Shown here one piece after another: positions 7,213 through 8,517 of a stretch of DNA of 8,517 nucleotides (its first letter is position 1; each line of letters starts with the position of its first letter). The translations under genes and the position numbers were made by a program. Where the stretch lies: the NCBI GenBank assembly GCA_009774055.1, contig VSNB01000143.1, forward strand, positions 1 to 8,517. Direction: 5' to 3'. The notes beneath the pieces were generated by a model. The model made no database searches. It had not been told where the DNA came from and saw only the letters and a program-made list of their open reading frames with translations. This DNA comes from Clostridiales bacterium (lineage in GTDB: Bacteria; Bacillota; Clostridia; Oscillospirales; Oscillospiraceae).

Positions 7213-7248
7213 AAAGCCGGCGCGGCGTTGAGCTGCGCCGGCTTTTTT
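7213..7248 (+). terminator. Strong intrinsic terminator after the aminopeptidase gene
   Basis: The arm AAAGCCGGCGC (7213-7223) pairs perfectly with GCGCCGGCTTT (7235-7245). Three more pairs (one G-U) extend the stem inward to a 5-nt GTTGA loop, giving a 14-bp stem. The run of six T residues spans 7243-7248. It lies 24 bp after the aminopeptidase stop and separates the housekeeping cluster from the DUF2975/HTH unit. Confidence 0.95.
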
Positions 7249-7287
7249 GCCGCTATGGAGCGGAGGAAGTAGTTTAACGATAATAAA

Positions 7288-7304
7288 TTAATGATAAACA
7301 TTAA
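7288..7304. repeat. Candidate operator: TTAATG-N5-CATTAA
   Basis: Perfect inverted repeat with 6-bp arms TTAATG (7288-7293) and CATTAA (7299-7304) and a 5-bp spacer. It ends 7 bp upstream of the -35 hexamer at 7312-7317. Position and size suit binding by a small dimeric Cro/C1-type regulator such as the one encoded at 7982-8200. The tract is very AT-rich, so a chance dyad or an UP-element-like role is an alternative. Confidence 0.4.
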
Positions 7305-7311
7305 AATATAA

Positions 7312-7340
7312 TTGACAGTCGCGAATTTATATGGTATCAT
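7312..7340 (+). promoter_or_regulatory. Near-consensus sigma-A promoter of the DUF2975/HTH unit
   Basis: TTGACA (7312-7317, 6/6), 17-bp spacer, TATCAT (7335-7340, 5/6) preceded by TGG at 7332-7334 (extended -10). The sequence upstream is strongly AT-rich. Transcription should begin near 7347, which leaves only about 12 nt before the ATG at 7359, so the transcript would start essentially at the Shine-Dalgarno sequence. Confidence 0.9.
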
Positions 7341-7346
7341 AGTCCT

Positions 7347-7354
7347 GAGGTGAT
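7347..7354 (+). promoter_or_regulatory. Ribosome binding site that decides the DUF2975 start
   Basis: GAGGTGAT is an 8-nt match to the complement of the 16S rRNA 3' end. Four in-frame start codons follow one another (GTG 7350, ATG 7353, GTG 7356, ATG 7359). The first three overlap or abut this site, and only ATG 7359 has normal spacing (8 nt from GAGG). Confidence 0.8.
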
Positions 7355-7358
7355 GGTG

Positions 7359-7985
7359 ATGAAATTTGTTCAAAAGCTCATAAATGAGCGGTTTGCGAGG
7401 CGTGCCGCCAGGTGTATGCAGATTGTCTTCTATTTTCTGATCGGCTTTCTTGCCCTGTGTACGGTCCTCAGCTTTATGGGGCGCCAGACCTTTTCCCTCC
7501 ATACAAGCACGGAACATTTTGAACGTGCGATCTATGCGGAAGCGGATCATGATCCGCTTTCCCGGGGTATGACCGTCCATATGGGCGATGATATTCATGT
7601 TTGGACGGGGGACAGCGACCAAATCGACTTGGCGGTTCAGATCGGACTTGCGCTCATGTATGCCGTCCATACGGTTCCCATTATGTTTGCCTTCTGGTTT
7701 TTGAGCCGTGTTTTCTCCAACATACACAAGGGGCGGGTTTTTACAGAGGAAAACGCCTGCTGTCTGCTTTTTTATGGTCTGCTTCAATTTGCGGCGGCGG
7801 TCGTTGTTCCGTTCATCAAGCTGCTGATCTGCTGGCTCACCAATCTTGTTTCAGATAACCGGCTGTCCATTGCCACGGGGCAGGCTATGCTGAATATGCT
7901 CATTCCCGGCATCGCCTTCATCGTAGCCGCATATATCATTCATTACGGGGTGCATTTACAGGATGAAGTGGATCATACGTTATGA
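7359..7985 (+). CDS. DUF2975 multi-pass membrane protein (YoaS-like)
   Basis: A 208-aa integral membrane protein with four predicted transmembrane segments (about residues 20-40, 93-117, 134-161 and 176-196). A polar loop of about 50 residues (41-92, with DHDPLSRGMTVHMGDD) follows the first helix and is probably extracytoplasmic. The short loop between helices 2 and 3 carries NIHKGRVFTEENA (121-133), a hallmark of DUF2975 proteins. The biochemical role of the family is not known. As in B. subtilis yoaS/yozG, the gene is followed by a small Cro/C1-type HTH gene, here with an ATGA overlap, implying the two act together, perhaps as a membrane partner and DNA-binding regulator. The start ATG 7359 is fixed by GAGGTGAT at 7347-7354. 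Base composition is visibly less GC-rich than the upstream cluster, with more T-rich codons, partly explained by membrane segments. It contains a perfect 20-bp palindrome at 7540-7559. Confidence 0.88.
   Translation: MKFVQKLINERFARRAARCMQIVFYFLIGFLALCTVLSFMGRQTFSLHTSTEHFERAIYAEADHDPLSRGMTVHMGDDIHVWTGDSDQIDLAVQIGLALMYAVHTVPIMFAFWFLSRVFSNIHKGRVFTEENACCLLFYGLLQFAAAVVVPFIKLLICWLTNLVSDNRLSIATGQAMLNMLIPGIAFIVAAYIIHYGVHLQDEVDHTL
7540..7559. repeat. Perfect 20-bp palindrome within the DUF2975 gene
   Basis: AAGCGGATCATGATCCGCTT is identical to its own reverse complement, with no spacer. It covers the codons for the polar loop around EADHDP, about 195 bp downstream of the predicted transcription start. 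A spacerless 10+10 palindrome is expected far less than once by chance in a window this size. It could be an intragenic binding site or a cruciform-prone sequence. Confidence 0.9.
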
Positions 7986-7986
7986 T
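7972..7986. repeat. Inverted repeat over the DUF2975/HTH gene junction
   Basis: ATCATA (7972-7977), CGT, TATGAT (7981-7986). The second arm includes the ATG of the HTH gene and the TGA of DUF2975. It could form a small 6-bp, 3-nt-loop hairpin at the start codon, or serve as a DNA half-site pair. It is short and AT-rich, so chance is a real possibility. Confidence 0.35.
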
Positions 7987-8200
7987 TATTATTCGGCTTG
8001 ACCGGGTGCTGGCGGACAGAAAGATGCGGCTCAATGACCTGGCGGCCCAGGTCGGCATCTCCAATGTCAACCTATCCTATTTGAAAACAGGAAAGGTAAA
8101 AGCCATCCGCTTCAGTACATTGGACGCAATCTGCAAGGTCCTGCGTTGCCAGCCCGGGGATATTCTGGAATATGTGGAGGACGAGGATGGGCCTTCATGA
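7982..8200 (+). CDS. Cro/C1-type HTH transcriptional regulator (YozG-like)
   Basis: A 72-aa protein that is little more than one DNA-binding domain. The helix-turn-helix covers about residues 16-38 (RLNDLAAQVGISNVNLSYLKTGK), with the next helices FSTLDAICKVLRCQPGDILEY (44-64), the pattern typical of YozG-like Cro/C1 regulators. The C-terminus is acidic (EDEDG). The ATG overlaps the DUF2975 stop (ATGA) and has no convincing Shine-Dalgarno sequence at normal distance, so translation is probably coupled to the upstream gene. With no ligand-binding domain, activity is presumably controlled by abundance or by its membrane partner; this is inference. Likely targets are the inverted repeats near its own promoter. 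It ends in TGA at 8198-8200 and is followed at once by a terminator. Confidence 0.93.
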   Translation: MIIIRLDRVLADRKMRLNDLAAQVGISNVNLSYLKTGKVKAIRFSTLDAICKVLRCQPGDILEYVEDEDGPS

Positions 8201-8201
8201 G

Positions 8202-8234
8202 CCCGCCGGGGATGGCTCATCCCCGGCGGGTTTT
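8202..8234 (+). terminator. Intrinsic terminator of the DUF2975/HTH unit
   Basis: CCCGCCGGGGATG (8202-8214) pairs over 13 bp with CATCCCCGGCGGG (8218-8230) around a 3-nt GCT loop, followed by TTTT (8231-8234). It begins 2 nt after the HTH stop codon. The U-run is short but the stem is very stable. Confidence 0.88.
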
Positions 8235-8310
8235 ATGCGAATTAAAAGAATACAATTCCTTTATTGGGTCGCAGGATGCGGCCCGGCGGGAGGGAAAGGG
8301 GGCATTGTGA

Positions 8311-8376
8311 ATAAGCTGTAAATATATAGAAAATTTTGTATGATCGCTTGCATATTCAGATGGGATGTGGTATACT
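8311..8376 (+). promoter_or_regulatory. Strong extended -10 promoter with AT-rich upstream tract
   Basis: TTGCAT (8348-8353, 4/6), 17-bp spacer, TATACT (8371-8376, 5/6) with TGG at 8368-8370. The tract 8311-8347 is rich in A/T runs and resembles an UP element. Start is expected near 8383. ATACTG (8372-8377) in the -10 region is mirrored by CAGTAT (8397-8402), a possible operator dyad. Between 8235 and 8310 I see no gene, only a GAATT/AATTC dyad and a G-rich stretch. Confidence 0.8.
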
Positions 8377-8382
8377 GTCCCT

Positions 8383-8517
8383 GCTAAACGACGGTGCAGT
8401 ATCCTAGTCAGATCTGCCGCTTCCGAAGAAGGGCCTAAAAATCCTTTAAAGGGCATAGCTGTGAAACCCCTGGTGCCTGCTGCAAACGCCCAGTTTGGGG
8501 TGGGTGCTGGGCGGGAA
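8383..8517 (+). ncRNA. Candidate structured RNA or long leader, class unknown, runs off the window
   Basis: Sequence downstream of the strong promoter at 8348-8376 has no convincing ORF for at least the first 78 nt and contains short hairpins: CTTC-CGAA-GAAG (8420-8431) flanked by GCC/GGC (8416-8418 and 8432-8434, one bulge), the palindrome CCTTTAAAGG (8443-8452), and GCCCAG/CTGGGC (8488-8493 with 8507-8512). I do not recognise tmRNA, RNase P, SRP, T-box or a common riboswitch core. A weak alternative is that 8461 (GTG, with AAAGGG at 8448-8453) starts a protein that continues beyond the window. The call as RNA rests on promoter strength and lack of ORF only. Confidence 0.35.

Noticed and set aside
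8217..8456. 79-codon minus-strand open frame
   Set aside because: It runs through the HTH terminator and the strong + strand promoter, has no recognisable domain, and has no good ribosome binding site.
8461..8517. Partial + strand ORF from GTG 8461 (MKPLVPAANAQFG...)
   Set aside because: Only 19 codons are visible. AAAGGG at 7 nt spacing makes it possible, but there is no homology I can recognise and short open stretches are common. It is kept as an alternative to the ncRNA reading and not called.
8383..8517. Assignment of the edge transcript to a named RNA family
   Set aside because: Cores of tmRNA, RNase P (GAGGAAAGTCC), SRP, T-box (GGTGGTACCGCG-like) and common riboswitches are not seen, and the sequence is truncated, so naming a family would be a guess.
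1..8517. CRISPR arrays, tRNA or rRNA genes, transposons, phage genes, attachment sites
   Set aside because: No regularly spaced repeats, tRNA-like cloverleaf with a conserved T-arm, rRNA core sequence, transposase/integrase motif or terminal inverted repeats were found on either strand.

Overview
The window reads as a stretch of chromosome from a GC-rich Clostridia-type Firmicute, most likely an Oscillospiraceae-like gut anaerobe. This is inferred from the gene families, the strong AGGAGG-type ribosome binding sites, the GC-rich third codon positions and the YozG/YoaS-like gene pair. No rRNA or other taxonomic marker is present to prove it. Every gene called here is on the + strand. The long open frames on the opposite strand are GC-bias shadows.

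Positions 1-1298 hold the 3' two thirds of an ABC-F ATPase that acts on the ribosome. After an 84-bp gap comes a dense head-to-tail cluster (1383-7189): a membrane-anchored DUF218/YdcF-like protein, a small flavodoxin-fold protein, peptide chain release factor 1 (prfA), a GNAT acetyltransferase, a two-domain Sua5-type threonylcarbamoyl-AMP synthase, dephospho-CoA kinase (coaE) and an M18 metalloaminopeptidase. Junctions are very tight: 11-nt overlap, 4-nt gap, 1-nt gap, 4-nt overlap, then an unusually large 56-nt overlap. This suggests cotranscription and translational coupling. The theme is translation housekeeping (ribosome-associated ATPase, termination factor, tRNA t6A biosynthesis) plus coenzyme A synthesis and peptide turnover. 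prmC, the methyltransferase that modifies RF1 and commonly follows prfA in Firmicutes, is absent from its usual place, where the GNAT gene sits. A strong intrinsic terminator at 7213-7248 closes the cluster. A promoter-like sequence inside coaE may add transcription of the aminopeptidase.

Positions 7249-8234 are a separate, lower-GC transcription unit. A near-consensus extended -10 promoter drives a four-helix DUF2975 membrane protein and, by an ATGA overlap, a 72-aa Cro/C1-type HTH regulator. The unit ends in a 13-bp-stem terminator. It carries three inverted repeats: one next to the promoter, a perfect 20-bp palindrome inside the membrane protein gene, and one over the gene junction. It resembles the yoaS/yozG pair of Bacillus subtilis and looks like a small self-regulating membrane/regulator module.

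Positions 8235-8517 contain no convincing protein gene. They hold an AT-rich tract followed by a strong promoter (TTGCAT, 17 bp, TGG-TATACT), then at least 135 nt of apparently transcribed sequence with short hairpins that runs off the window. This is a candidate structured RNA or long leader whose class I could not assign.
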